NCBI GenBank assembly: GCA_034409055.1
Contig: DAOUMU010000071.1
Location: forward strand, 1 to 46,111
From: DAOUMU01 sp034409055
GTDB lineage: Bacteria; Chloroflexota; Anaerolineae; 4572-78; J111
Direction of reading: 5' to 3'
DNA: 46,111 bases
Under the pieces are notes generated by a model. It was not told the origin of the DNA and ran no database searches. It worked only from the letters and a program-made list of their open reading frames with translations. A program made the position numbers and the translations under genes. Position 1 is the stretch's first letter. Every line of letters starts with the position of its first letter. Of this stretch, positions 23,601 to 31,503 are shown piece by piece.

Positions 23601-26384
23601 GGTCAGGGTGGTCGTGTACACCCCGTTGTCGGCGTAGGTGTGGGTGGCCGTAATGGTGCTAGCAGTGCCACCGTCACCGAAGTCCCATTGATAGGTCAAC
23701 GTATCGAGAAGGCCGGGATCACTCGAACCACGCCCGTCGAAGGTGATGAGCGAACCTTCGAAGGTGGTGGTCGGACTGACGACCGCGACAGCCGTGGGCG
23801 GCAGGTTTTCCACTATCACCATTGCCGTATCGGTGCCGGTCGCCCCCCAAGGGTCTTTGACTTGCAGGGTGGCGATGTGGGTGCCATCGTCGAGATAGGT
23901 GTGGGTGGCCGTAATCCCCGTGCCGTTACTACCGTCGCCGAAGTCCCAGCGGTAAGTCAAGGGATTGTTGGTGGGGTCCGTGCTGCCGGCCCCACTGAGG
24001 GTCACCGGTATGTTAACGGTGGTTGTGTACCGGTCCCCGGCCTTGGCCGTAGGGGGCGCATTACTGATGACGACCTCGGTAGCGTCGAAACTCTCGCCGC
24101 CATCTTCGTCGGAAACGCGAAGCATAGCCGTATAGGTGTGAACCCCACTGTAATGAACGTCATTGTAATACGCCTCATTACTCCAGCGTTTGGTGACAGT
24201 TTGTCCCCTCCTCTTCTTATCCGGGTGGAAGTTGTCGCCATCGTAGTCGAAGTCCCATTCATAAATCAGTTCGTCGTCGGGGATGTCTTTAGCGTCGCCG
24301 GCGGTCAGGGTAATGTCATCCATCTCGAAGCCGCTGTACGGTCCTCTCGCATCAACATTCTTGGGGGCCACATTCTTTACCGTGATTTTCAAGGTGTCGA
24401 TAGCTTCACCAACCTCGCCCCCGTCCTTGGTCGAGTAGGGGTAGTCATCGTCACGGACGCGCAGGGCTACCATGTATACCTTGGGTCCGTCGAGATTGAG
24501 ATTAGGCCAGATGACGTTACGACCGGTGGCATCCGGGTTGAAACTCTTTTGGTTATAGTCGAAATCCCAGGCGTAAGTCAGATCATCGGCCCCTGGGTCC
24601 GTGGCCGTGCCGTTGAAGGCGAGGGAGACGCCGACATCCTCGTTCACCTTAAGATCAGAACCAGCGTCAGCCACGGGGTTAGCGTTCAAGATACTGAGGG
24701 CGATAGAATCGGTGTCAGCAGCCTGACTATCGTCTGTTACAGTCAGGGTAGCACTGTAGACGTCGTTGTCGACATAAATGTGAGATACCTCAATACCGTT
24801 GGCCGTACCGCCATCGCCGAAGTTCCAGCGGTAGGTGAGCAGGTCGTTGATGCCCGGATCGCTGGAGTCAATACCGTTAAAAGTAACGCTGGAACCTTCA
24901 AAGTAGGCCGTGTCAAGAACTTGAGCCACTGCCGTCGGGGCTACGTTAAGCGCAGAGACGGTGGTGGTCGTAAAAACCTGACCACCGTCTCCATCGTCGA
25001 CGCGGATACCAACGGTGTAATCCCCTTGATTGTACCAAATATTTGAGGCATTGCCTGACTGGGCCACGGCATCAAATGAGCCATCATTCTGCCAATCAAA
25101 GGCATAGGTTAGCGTATCTCTGCCTATGTCAGTCGCTTTGATTTGTAGACTCAACAATGACCCTTCGTCCACAGGACCGCTGTTGGTAACACTGACGATA
25201 GTCGGAGCCACGTTGTTGACCGTCACGTCGACGGTTTCTATTGTTTTCCCCCCGTCTTCATCCTGGACGAGTAGGGCGGCGACGATGTTGGCCGGTCCGT
25301 CGGAGTAAGTGGTAGAGGCCGTTGAGCCAAGAACATCAGGCGTAAAGGTGCGTCCATCGTAATTCAGGTCCCAGGCATAAGTTAATGTATCGTGCTCCCC
25401 TGCCGGGTCGAAGGCTGTGCCACTGAAGGCAATCGTGCTCCCCTCGTTTGTTACCCGATTTGCTGCGACCTCTACAATGGGAGGTAAGTTCCCCACGTGA
25501 ACAACCATGAGGTCCTCGGTAAAGCCCCCGTCGTTGTCTCTAACCCGGAGACGCACCAGGTAGTCGCCATCGTCACGGTAAGTATGTTTGGGGCGCAAGG
25601 TGTTATTTTCTTCGATCTTACCGTCGCCAAAGTCCCATTCATAGAGCAATACGTCATTTCCGGGGTCGTTGGCGGTCGCCGAGAATTCAATTTTTTCGGC
25701 CTCATTGGTATACTGGTCTGGTCCAATATCGACAATCGGAGGCAGGTTATTCACCCTGACGATGGTTCTGTCAGTGGCCACCCGTCCCAGTAAATCGCTT
25801 GCTTGGACGGCAATAGGATATTCGCCCTCGTCATTGAATATCACTGAAGTTGAGATTCCTTCGGCATCATCATACAGCTCATCGCTGTCCAGGTCCCAAC
25901 GGTAGGTAACAGTTCCGGGCACGATATTGAGGGCTGAATTGAAATTTCCGGCAGCGAGTGAAATTGGACTACCTTCATCCCCACTATATGGACCCCCAGC
26001 ACTTACGGTTAGAACACCGGGGGAAGCAGGAGTGGGGCTAGGGGTAGGGGTAGCCGTAGGCGTGATTTCAGGAACGACAACAGCCAGGGTAGGGATTGGT
26101 TTTATCTCTCTGGCCTGGGCATCTTGCTTGACCGCTTCGATGATGTCGAGCTTAACCCGGGCCAATTTAGGGGCGTTTATGGCATCGACACTATAGTCGG
26201 CATAAACCTGAGGGGCCAGGTTGACTGATAACCATTGGTAAGTATCACGTTGCAACCCCAAGGTGGCCGTAGCGAAAATGAGTAACCAGCCTACCAACAA
26301 AAATATCAGTAGGGGAGCATCAAAACGTAGTATGCTCCTATCACTTTGACTTGTTCTTTTTCGCCTGGCTTCCCTGCCTCGCAT
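20682..26384 (-). CDS. Giant PKD-repeat surface protein
   Basis: This 1900-residue protein begins with a cytoplasmic basic stretch and an N-terminal membrane helix (about 25-47). A short helical region and a TPTPTPSPTP linker (about 110-125) follow, then 19 consecutive PKD domains (about 128-1850), each marked by Y-x-W-D-(F/L). From the fifth domain on, the types recur in blocks of four. A second membrane helix (LPLAWLASSFLVL) and a basic tail end the protein, so both ends are anchored. PKD domains mediate adhesion or glycan/protein contacts. The gene starts 23 bases after the sensor kinase and is probably cotranscribed. The repeats invite assembly errors. A C-run of 11 bases near 21100 (plus-strand view) is in frame here. 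Confidence 0.9.
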   Translation of the reverse strand: MRGREARRKRTSQSDRSILRFDAPLLIFLLVGWLLIFATATLGLQRDTYQWLSVNLAPQVYADYSVDAINAPKLARVKLDIIEAVKQDAQAREIKPIPTLAVVVPEITPTATPTPSPTPASPGVLTVSAGGPYSGDEGSPISLAAGNFNSALNIVPGTVTYRWDLDSDELYDDAEGISTSVIFNDEGEYPIAVQASDLLGRVATDRTIVRVNNLPPIVDIGPDQYTNEAEKIEFSATANDPGNDVLLYEWDFGDGKIEENNTLRPKHTYRDDGDYLVRLRVRDNDGGFTEDLMVVHVGNLPPIVEVAANRVTNEGSTIAFSGTAFDPAGEHDTLTYAWDLNYDGRTFTPDVLGSTASTTYSDGPANIVAALLVQDEDGGKTIETVDVTVNNVAPTIVSVTNSGPVDEGSLLSLQIKATDIGRDTLTYAFDWQNDGSFDAVAQSGNASNIWYNQGDYTVGIRVDDGDGGQVFTTTTVSALNVAPTAVAQVLDTAYFEGSSVTFNGIDSSDPGINDLLTYRWNFGDGGTANGIEVSHIYVDNDVYSATLTVTDDSQAADTDSIALSILNANPVADAGSDLKVNEDVGVSLAFNGTATDPGADDLTYAWDFDYNQKSFNPDATGRNVIWPNLNLDGPKVYMVALRVRDDDYPYSTKDGGEVGEAIDTLKITVKNVAPKNVDARGPYSGFEMDDITLTAGDAKDIPDDELIYEWDFDYDGDNFHPDKKRRGQTVTKRWSNEAYYNDVHYSGVHTYTAMLRVSDEDGGESFDATEVVISNAPPTAKAGDRYTTTVNIPVTLSGAGSTDPTNNPLTYRWDFGDGSNGTGITATHTYLDDGTHIATLQVKDPWGATGTDTAMVIVENLPPTAVAVVSPTTTFEGSLITFDGRGSSDPGLLDTLTYQWDFGDGGTASTITATHTYADNGVYTTTLTVTDDGGDSDSESVAVTIWNADPMADAGSDRIATENVRLDLTSSATDPGSADTLNYHWDFNYDGTNFDEESTGNSVSTTYLDGPNVYTVALRVRDDDYPYPTGGGGEIGEDIVTLQVTVNNAPPIVEAGGPYNGLETYPITMTGTAADAPLDLPGLTYEWDLNYDGTVFTRDLTDTNPITNIWNTAGVYTTALRVTDKDGGQGLDTARVIISNAPPRAEAGGPYTTTVNIPVTLSGAGSTDPTNDPLTYRWDFGDGSNGTGVTANHTYLDDGTYIATLQVDDGRGGIDTDTATVTVENLPPTAVAVVSPTTALEGSLLTFDGTGSNDPGLLDTLTYQWGFGDGGTATGITATHTYADDRVYTATLTVTDDAGASDADTVTVTIWNANPAAEAGPDQVTTEAMPLTLTGTATDPGLADSHTFAWDFNYDGATFDVEATGQTVTTPTLYLDGSAVYTVALRVRDDDYPAGGGGEIGEAIDTLQLAVNNAPPAVAVGGPYATTVGIPTTLSGSGTDIPADPLTYGWDFDYDGVTFDLDGTGQTVIHTWTITGTYTVALRVADDDGGFAMATTTVDVGSPPIANAGGPYLDNEGSPFTLDGSGSSDPDGDPLTYTWDLDNDGTFETPGPIVTNTWNDNGVFTVTLRVEDGRGGIATDGTTVTVFNVPPNVVAGIGPNPAFEGSPVTFDGSGSSDPGANDTLTYEWDFGDGSSTASGINVTHTYTDDGVYTATLTVTDDDGAAGTATFSVTILNANPTAGASAGPNPAPENTPVTFDGSGSSDPGNDTLTYEWDFDYDGVTFDVDMTGQNVSTTYPDGPATYTVVLRVRDDDYPYPTGGGGEIGEAIDTLQVTISNTPPTASAGGSYTTMAAVPITLMGSGTDVPADTLTYRWDLNNDNDFETPGQTVMYTWTTTGTYTVTLQVDDGDGGSDTDTTTVQVNSLLPLAWLASSFLVLRKKVIALRQRRMGKHTRSDPRR

Positions 26385-26407
26385 TGTAAGCCTTGCTTAA
26401 TGATTAA

Positions 26408-28852
26408 CTAAGATATCTTTAATAATCGCTCTTTTTCGTTATGCGGACGTGTGTCAGTGGTCAGGGATGGTGATGAATCGGCTGTATCTACCGATTCCAC
26501 GTAGGGTAAGGTAAAGAAAAATGTACTCCCCTGACCTATTTCACTCTCTACCCAAACCTGTCCTTCGTGAAGTTCCACCAGATGTTTGACGATGGTCAAC
26601 CCCAAGCCCATGCCCCCATGTCCGGCTATGTGTTCCGCCCGAGCCTGGTAGAACCGTTCGAAGATGCGCTCTTGATCCTCAGCCGCGATGCCTACCCCAT
26701 TATCGCGTACACTGATCAAAATCCCTTTGACATAGTCCTGGGCGGCAACCTCAATACGCCCTCCCTCGGGGGTAAACTTAATCGCATTTGACAGAAGATT
26801 TGAAAGCACCAGACCAATCTTGTCCGCATCTACTTCGATAATGGGTAATTTATCTGGAAGATTGACAGTGATCACGTGACCTTCTAATTCTGCCATAGGT
26901 TGGGAATCGGTAATAACTTTTTTGAAGATATCCCGAATATCCACAGACGTTCGTCGCAGAAAGGCGGTCCCCGCGTCCAAACGTTGAATAGTCAGCATAG
27001 CGTCAACAATCGTGCGCATCCGTAACATGCTAACGACAAGAAAACGCATATGCTTATGCAATTTGGGCGGGGCTCTTTTCTCGACAAAACTGGCCGAGGT
27101 GATCATCCCGCCAAGCGGAGTTCTCAATTCGTGAGCGGAAATGTTGATGAACTCTGTCTTTAGATCATCTACCTGCCGCAATTCCTCGTAAGCCCGCTGA
27201 GTGGCTTCAAAGAGTTGGGCGTTCTTGATGGCAATGGCGGCTTGGTTAGCCAGGGTGCCCAACAGCCGCTGGCTGTCTTCGTTCAGTAATTGGTCATATG
27301 TATAGGCGGCGTCCGAGATGAGGGTCAGTGCCCCAATCGTTTCCTGTCCGGCGATAAGCGGGATCATGAGTATCTCAATATCGCCATTTGGGCTAAAGGA
27401 TTGGTCTGGGGTATAGGCTATGAGGTCGGACAGGTTGATAATTTGTGGCCTGGCCACTGCCAGCAGGGTGCGCATCTCGTCTTCTTTGGCGAAGTTTAGC
27501 GCGGGAAAGGCGTTGACATTGTTTGAAGTAGCCACCCTGGGGACCAGCATCTGGCCACTATCATCCAGTAGATGAACGATAACCTGATCAATGCCCTGGA
27601 TGACGCCTTTTACACTTATGGCCAATGCTTGCAGGATATAATCCAGGTTTAGACCGGTTGGGCCGGTCATGGCGGTACTGCTTTCGTGCAGGACAGTTAG
27701 CTCATAAATTTTACTGGCCAAACTCTGAGTCATATCATCAAGTGAGCTGGCCAGTAAGCCAATTTCGTCGCTAGAGGAAATTTCCATACGCCGGCTATAG
27801 TCCCCCTTGGCCACTGCCATTGCGTTTTCCATCAAGTGTTGCACCCGACCGGTAATAGCATTTGCGGTTACGTAACCGATACCGAATACCAACAGCAAGG
27901 TAATGGCAAAGGTCAAAACCATCAGGTTACGAGCAGCAGTAATCGACTCGGTGAACGAGGCTTCCTTGGTCACAGAATAAAATCCAAGCGGTTCCCCTCT
28001 GGCCCAAAAGACACCGAATAACAGGTCATATGAGGTTTCGCCTAAAGAGACAGAGCGCTGCCGGCTAAACTCACCTTCAAGCGCCAGCAGTAAGTGCGCT
28101 TCGTCGGAGCCAATGGCCATCGCTGCTGCTATTTCTTCATCCCTGTTGGGTAAAGTCGTATTGATAAGCCGCTCTTTAAGATCGTAAAGGTTGATTTCGG
28201 CCGAGGTTAACTGTCTCAGGGAGCGGAGCAAATCATCTGTATAACTACTGACCAGGACTGCGCCAACGATGGCCTCTCCCTGTTTCACAGGGCCGGCCGT
28301 AAAGAACATACCATTGCCATCCACGGTAGCCAGAGTGACGTATTTGTCACCTTGCGAGTCGACCACCCCGTTCAGGACTTTTTGCACAATCGGCCAATTG
28401 GACCAATCGACCAACTCTGTCTCATCGATGGCCGTGTAATCTCCAACAGTGCTGGTGCCGGGCGGCCGGTAGATAGCTAGCAGATGACGACCATCGGCAC
28501 TAATCACGTCAACCCGATTAATGCTAGAATTGGCCACAATGGGGAATACCCAGGTTTGGAGCTGCTCACGGTCACCGTTGATGAGGGCCTGGTCGATACC
28601 TTCGGTGAAGGCAATCGTCCGTAAGGCAGACAGGTGCAACTGTTCCCGTTGGGCTATACCATTGGCAACCACTCGCCCAGCCTCAATCAGTTCTCCTTCG
28701 AAGCGTTGTTCCAACGGGCCGGCGACCAGGCGAACACTCAGGTAAACCCCGGTGATAGCTACCACTAATGTAAGGATAGCAAACGGCAGAATAATCTTGA
28801 ATCGGATATGTGAATTTAGGTAACTTATAAACCGCCGCACAGATCGAAACAT
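26408..28852 (-). CDS. Membrane sensor histidine kinase (Cache-HAMP-GAF)
   Basis: This 814-residue protein has two membrane helices (about 18-42 and 305-327) that enclose a roughly 260-residue extracytoplasmic double-Cache-like sensor. A HAMP linker (about 328-385), a GAF domain (about 405-545), a dimerisation domain with H574 (SAHELRTP) and an ATPase domain follow. The ATPase domain has NAIKF (N box), DNGVGIA (G1) and GGMGLGL (G2). It is a complete, apparently active kinase. It is the first gene of an operon with the giant PKD protein and is followed farther down by a stand-alone receiver. It may sense a surface or small-molecule signal. The promoter is at 29055-29082. Confidence 0.92.
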   Translation of the reverse strand: MFRSVRRFISYLNSHIRFKIILPFAILTLVVAITGVYLSVRLVAGPLEQRFEGELIEAGRVVANGIAQREQLHLSALRTIAFTEGIDQALINGDREQLQTWVFPIVANSSINRVDVISADGRHLLAIYRPPGTSTVGDYTAIDETELVDWSNWPIVQKVLNGVVDSQGDKYVTLATVDGNGMFFTAGPVKQGEAIVGAVLVSSYTDDLLRSLRQLTSAEINLYDLKERLINTTLPNRDEEIAAAMAIGSDEAHLLLALEGEFSRQRSVSLGETSYDLLFGVFWARGEPLGFYSVTKEASFTESITAARNLMVLTFAITLLLVFGIGYVTANAITGRVQHLMENAMAVAKGDYSRRMEISSSDEIGLLASSLDDMTQSLASKIYELTVLHESSTAMTGPTGLNLDYILQALAISVKGVIQGIDQVIVHLLDDSGQMLVPRVATSNNVNAFPALNFAKEDEMRTLLAVARPQIINLSDLIAYTPDQSFSPNGDIEILMIPLIAGQETIGALTLISDAAYTYDQLLNEDSQRLLGTLANQAAIAIKNAQLFEATQRAYEELRQVDDLKTEFINISAHELRTPLGGMITSASFVEKRAPPKLHKHMRFLVVSMLRMRTIVDAMLTIQRLDAGTAFLRRTSVDIRDIFKKVITDSQPMAELEGHVITVNLPDKLPIIEVDADKIGLVLSNLLSNAIKFTPEGGRIEVAAQDYVKGILISVRDNGVGIAAEDQERIFERFYQARAEHIAGHGGMGLGLTIVKHLVELHEGQVWVESEIGQGSTFFFTLPYVESVDTADSSPSLTTDTRPHNEKERLLKIS

Positions 28853-29054
28853 TGTTAAATCTACCAGCTCTTTTGACCAATTCCTACCGGTTTTACAATT
28901 TAATTGTTAAGCCTCTCTCTCCTTAACCTCGTTGTTTCTAAAGAGATGCTTGACAGGTTACATTCTCACTTGGAAGCGTATCAAGATAGAGGATGAAGGC
29001 GCAATGGATACCGCTGAGGTGAGGAAGGTAGAAATAAGCAAATGTCCTGTGGTC

Positions 29055-29082
29055 ATTGTATCATAGGGGGGAGTGTTGTCAA
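29055..29082 (-). promoter_or_regulatory. Sigma70 promoter of the sensor kinase operon
   Basis: On the minus strand a perfect TTGACA (29077-29082), 16 bases, then TACAAT (29055-29060). The start would be near 29048, giving a leader of roughly 195 bases. Confidence 0.7.
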
Positions 29083-29227
29083 GCTGTTAGGTGTGACTGT
29101 TCATAAGTTGGAGGCTAAGGCCAGGCAGTGTCTCGACTTACTAGAATCGAGAAACAATTGCGCCAGTGGCCAAATGATCACTCAAGCACGCTGAATTTGA
29201 ACGATTACAGGTGAAATCAGGTCTAAC

Positions 29228-29249
29228 AAACTACTATATATAGTAGTTT
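29228..29249. promoter_or_regulatory. Perfect 22-base palindrome
   Basis: AAACTACTATA is followed directly by its reverse complement TATAGTAGTTT with no spacer. A dimeric regulator operator is a reasonable reading. It lies between the kinase promoter and the polysaccharide operon, 12 bases before the left arm of the ACCCCTACAT inverted repeat. Confidence 0.5.
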
Positions 29250-29397
29250 ACTCCTATTATACCCCTACATCTTGTGTAAGTTGTCAAGTTCTTTGAGGTA
29301 TCTCACTCGAACCTATGTAGGGGTACCGGCCATTAATCCTCAACAGACATAACAAACAGTGAAGCAATGTGATTTTTGACATCGAAAGTTAAATAAT

Positions 29398-29524
29398 TTT
29401 CTAACCAATTTCTAATGAGTTTCTAAGTAATTTCTAAGAGATATAAACGGATAGGCCGATTTTTGACCTAAGATTTCAAATGATTTTCTAACTATTTTCT
29501 AATAAATTTCTTGGTGATTTCTAA
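29398..29524 (+). promoter_or_regulatory. Two arrays of 11-bp direct repeats (TTTCTAA-N4)
   Basis: TTTCTAA occurs at 29398, 29409, 29420 and 29431, exactly 11 bases apart. A second array has TTTCAAA at 29474, then TTTCTAA at 29485 and 29496, TTTCTTG at 29507 and TTTCTAA at 29518, again exactly 11 apart. Heptamers with 4-base spacers are the classic layout for OmpR/PhoB-type regulators binding head-to-tail. A TATATT at 29545-29550 could be the -10 box of a promoter for the polysaccharide operon, with the last heptamer next to the -35 position. Phased T-tracts could also bend DNA. Confidence 0.75.
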
Positions 29525-29574
29525 ATATTTTGCTTTAACCTTTTTATATTCCACCTGGAAAGGGAGATCATTTT

Positions 29575-30357
29575 ATGAAAGCGGTAATTTTGGCCGGAGG
29601 TTATGGGACGCGGATCAGCGAGGAAAGCAGTATCAGGCCCAAGCCAATGGTTGAGATTGGCGGCAAGCCAATTCTTTGGCACATTATGAAAATCTATTCG
29701 GCTAATGACGTCAACGAGTTCATTATCTGCTGTGGTTACAAAGGTTACATGATCAAGGAGTATTTTGCCAATTATTTTCTTCATCTGGCTGACGTTACCT
29801 TCGATATAAAAAATAACACCATGGAAGTACACCAGACCAAATCTGAACCCTGGAGGGTGACGCTGGTTGATACTGGCGATGGAACGATGACCGGGGGACG
29901 GATAAGACGGGTGAAGGATTACATCGGCAATGAAACTTTCTGCCTGACCTATGGGGATGGGGTGGGCAATGTAGACGTTAAGCGGTTGATCAGTTTTCAC
30001 CGAGAGCAAAAAACATTAGCCACTTTGACCGCAGTCCAGCCACCGGGTCGCTTTGGCACTTTCAGTTTAGGCCAAGACGAAACTAAAATCTCCCACTTTA
30101 GAGAGAAGCCCCACGGTGATGGTGCCTGGGTTAACGGTGGTTTTTTCGTATTGGAACCGGCCGTGATGGATTACATCACCGGGGACTCGACTGTTTGGGA
30201 GCAAGAACCACTGCAAAAACTGGCTCACGATGATATGTTGTCAGCCTATAGACATTACGGGTTCTGGCATCCTATGGATACTTTGCGCGACAAAAAAGTC
30301 CTTGAAGAATTGTGGCAGAGTGGTCAAGCCCCCTGGAAGGTGTGGTCAGGCCGATAG
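29575..30357 (+). CDS. rfbF: Glucose-1-phosphate cytidylyltransferase
   Basis: This 260-residue nucleotidyltransferase makes CDP-glucose from CTP and glucose-1-phosphate. The N-terminal signature is MKAVILAGGYGTRISEES and the substrate lysine lies in RPKPMVEIGG. CGYKGYMIKEYF, CLTYGDGVGNVD (metal Asp) and WVNGGFFVLEP follow, all typical of RfbF/DdhA. The length matches the family. AGGGAG lies eight bases before the ATG. It is the first gene of the surface polysaccharide cluster, behind the 11-bp repeat arrays. CDP-glucose usually feeds 3,6-dideoxyhexose or related branched-sugar synthesis. A classic CDP-glucose 4,6-dehydratase (RfbG) is not seen next to it. Confidence 0.93.
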   Translation: MKAVILAGGYGTRISEESSIRPKPMVEIGGKPILWHIMKIYSANDVNEFIICCGYKGYMIKEYFANYFLHLADVTFDIKNNTMEVHQTKSEPWRVTLVDTGDGTMTGGRIRRVKDYIGNETFCLTYGDGVGNVDVKRLISFHREQKTLATLTAVQPPGRFGTFSLGQDETKISHFREKPHGDGAWVNGGFFVLEPAVMDYITGDSTVWEQEPLQKLAHDDMLSAYRHYGFWHPMDTLRDKKVLEELWQSGQAPWKVWSGR

Positions 30358-30390
30358 CATTTTCTTGACTGGCCAGGATCAGAGGTATAT

Positions 30391-31503
30391 ATGAAGCGTG
30401 CTGATACTGTTATTAAGGAAGATTTAACCTACATTTGTCATAACTTGGCAGAGGAGTTTACCGGTCTGTCGGGTAAAAAGCTCTTGATAACCGGCGGAGC
30501 CGGCTTTCTGGGTTACTATCTTATCCAGTCTGTACTTCATTGGAACAAACTCGTCAACGATGCTCAGAGCGTGCAAGTGACGGTATATGATAACTACATT
30601 CGGGGCGTACCGGCCTGGCTGACCAACCTGGCCGGGGATAAAAATCTGAACCTGGTTAAGCACGACATCACCGACCCTTTGCCCCAGGGCATAGAGGATT
30701 TTCAGTATATCATTCACGCTGCGTCCATCGCTTCCCCTATCTATTATCGTAAGTATCCGATTGAAACGATGGATGCCAATGTCAATGGCTTGCGCTCATT
30801 GCTGGAATATTGTTGCCAGCAACAGGAAAAAAATAGGCTTGTCGAAGGCTTTCTTTTTTACTCTACCAGTGAAATCTATGGAGATCCCACGCCCGAAAAT
30901 ATTCCCACACCAGAAACCTACCGGGGCAACGTTTCTTGTACCGGGCCGCGGGCTTGCTATGATGAATCAAAACGTTACGGCGAGACTCTCTGCGTAAATT
31001 TCGCCCGGCAGTACAATCTGCCGATCAAAATCGCTCGCCCCTTTAACAATTATGGACCGGGCTTAAAAATTACAGACAGACGGGTCCTACCCGATTTCGC
31101 CCGTGACGTTTTGGCCGGACGAGATATCGTTATGCTTTCGGATGGCTCGCCCACTCGTACGTTTTGTTACGTAGCCGATGCCATCGTTGGCTATTATAAA
31201 ATCCTGGCCAAAGGGCGGGCCGGTGAAGCCTACAACATCGGGGCCGATGCCCCGGAGATTTCGATGGTCGATCTGGCCCAGAAAGTGACAGAGCTGGCCA
31301 AGGATCTTTTTGGTTACAATGGAAAAGTGGTTCGCCAGGTCAGTGCTGACAAGGACTATCTGGTCGATAATCCGAACCGTCGCTGTCCGGTGATTACCAA
31401 AGCCAGGACCGAGTTGGGATACAATCCCGGTATTTCTCTTGATGAAGGCTTGAGGCGTTCATTAATTTGGTACTATGATAATCAGGAGGCGGAGGAAGCT
31501 TAA
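30391..31503 (+). CDS. NAD-dependent SDR sugar-nucleotide enzyme (UXS-like)
   Basis: This 370-residue extended short-chain dehydrogenase has the NAD-binding TGGAGFLG (about 32-39), the HAASIASP loop, the catalytic STSEIYG Ser/Thr and YDESK (Tyr, Lys). GPRACYDESKR and GDPTPENIP resemble UDP-glucuronate decarboxylase (UDP-xylose synthase). The N-terminal 30 residues are an extension. In this cluster it could decarboxylate UDP-glucuronate made by the neighbouring Ugd, or dehydrate the CDP-glucose made upstream. The motif similarity favours the former. Its stop overlaps the ugd start by one base (TAATG), so translation is coupled. Confidence 0.82.
   Translation: MKRADTVIKEDLTYICHNLAEEFTGLSGKKLLITGGAGFLGYYLIQSVLHWNKLVNDAQSVQVTVYDNYIRGVPAWLTNLAGDKNLNLVKHDITDPLPQGIEDFQYIIHAASIASPIYYRKYPIETMDANVNGLRSLLEYCCQQQEKNRLVEGFLFYSTSEIYGDPTPENIPTPETYRGNVSCTGPRACYDESKRYGETLCVNFARQYNLPIKIARPFNNYGPGLKITDRRVLPDFARDVLAGRDIVMLSDGSPTRTFCYVADAIVGYYKILAKGRAGEAYNIGADAPEISMVDLAQKVTELAKDLFGYNGKVVRQVSADKDYLVDNPNRRCPVITKARTELGYNPGISLDEGLRRSLIWYYDNQEAEEA

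Larger units (their letters stand above)
28853..29574. other. 722-bp divergent regulatory region
   Basis: No gene is seen. The region is AT-rich toward the right. It holds, from left to right: the palindrome ACAATT-T-AATTGT (28895-28907), the kinase promoter (29055-29082), a 22-base palindrome (29228-29249), an inverted repeat ACCCCTACAT/ATGTAGGGGT (29261-29270 and 29315-29324), and the 11-bp direct-repeat arrays (29398-29524). It separates the signalling operon from the polysaccharide cluster. Confidence 0.7.

Noticed and set aside
23640..25046. 468-codon open frame opposite the PKD gene
   Set aside because: It is the antisense shadow of regular PKD codons (Asp, Gly, Thr-rich), with no ribosome site or recognisable domain.
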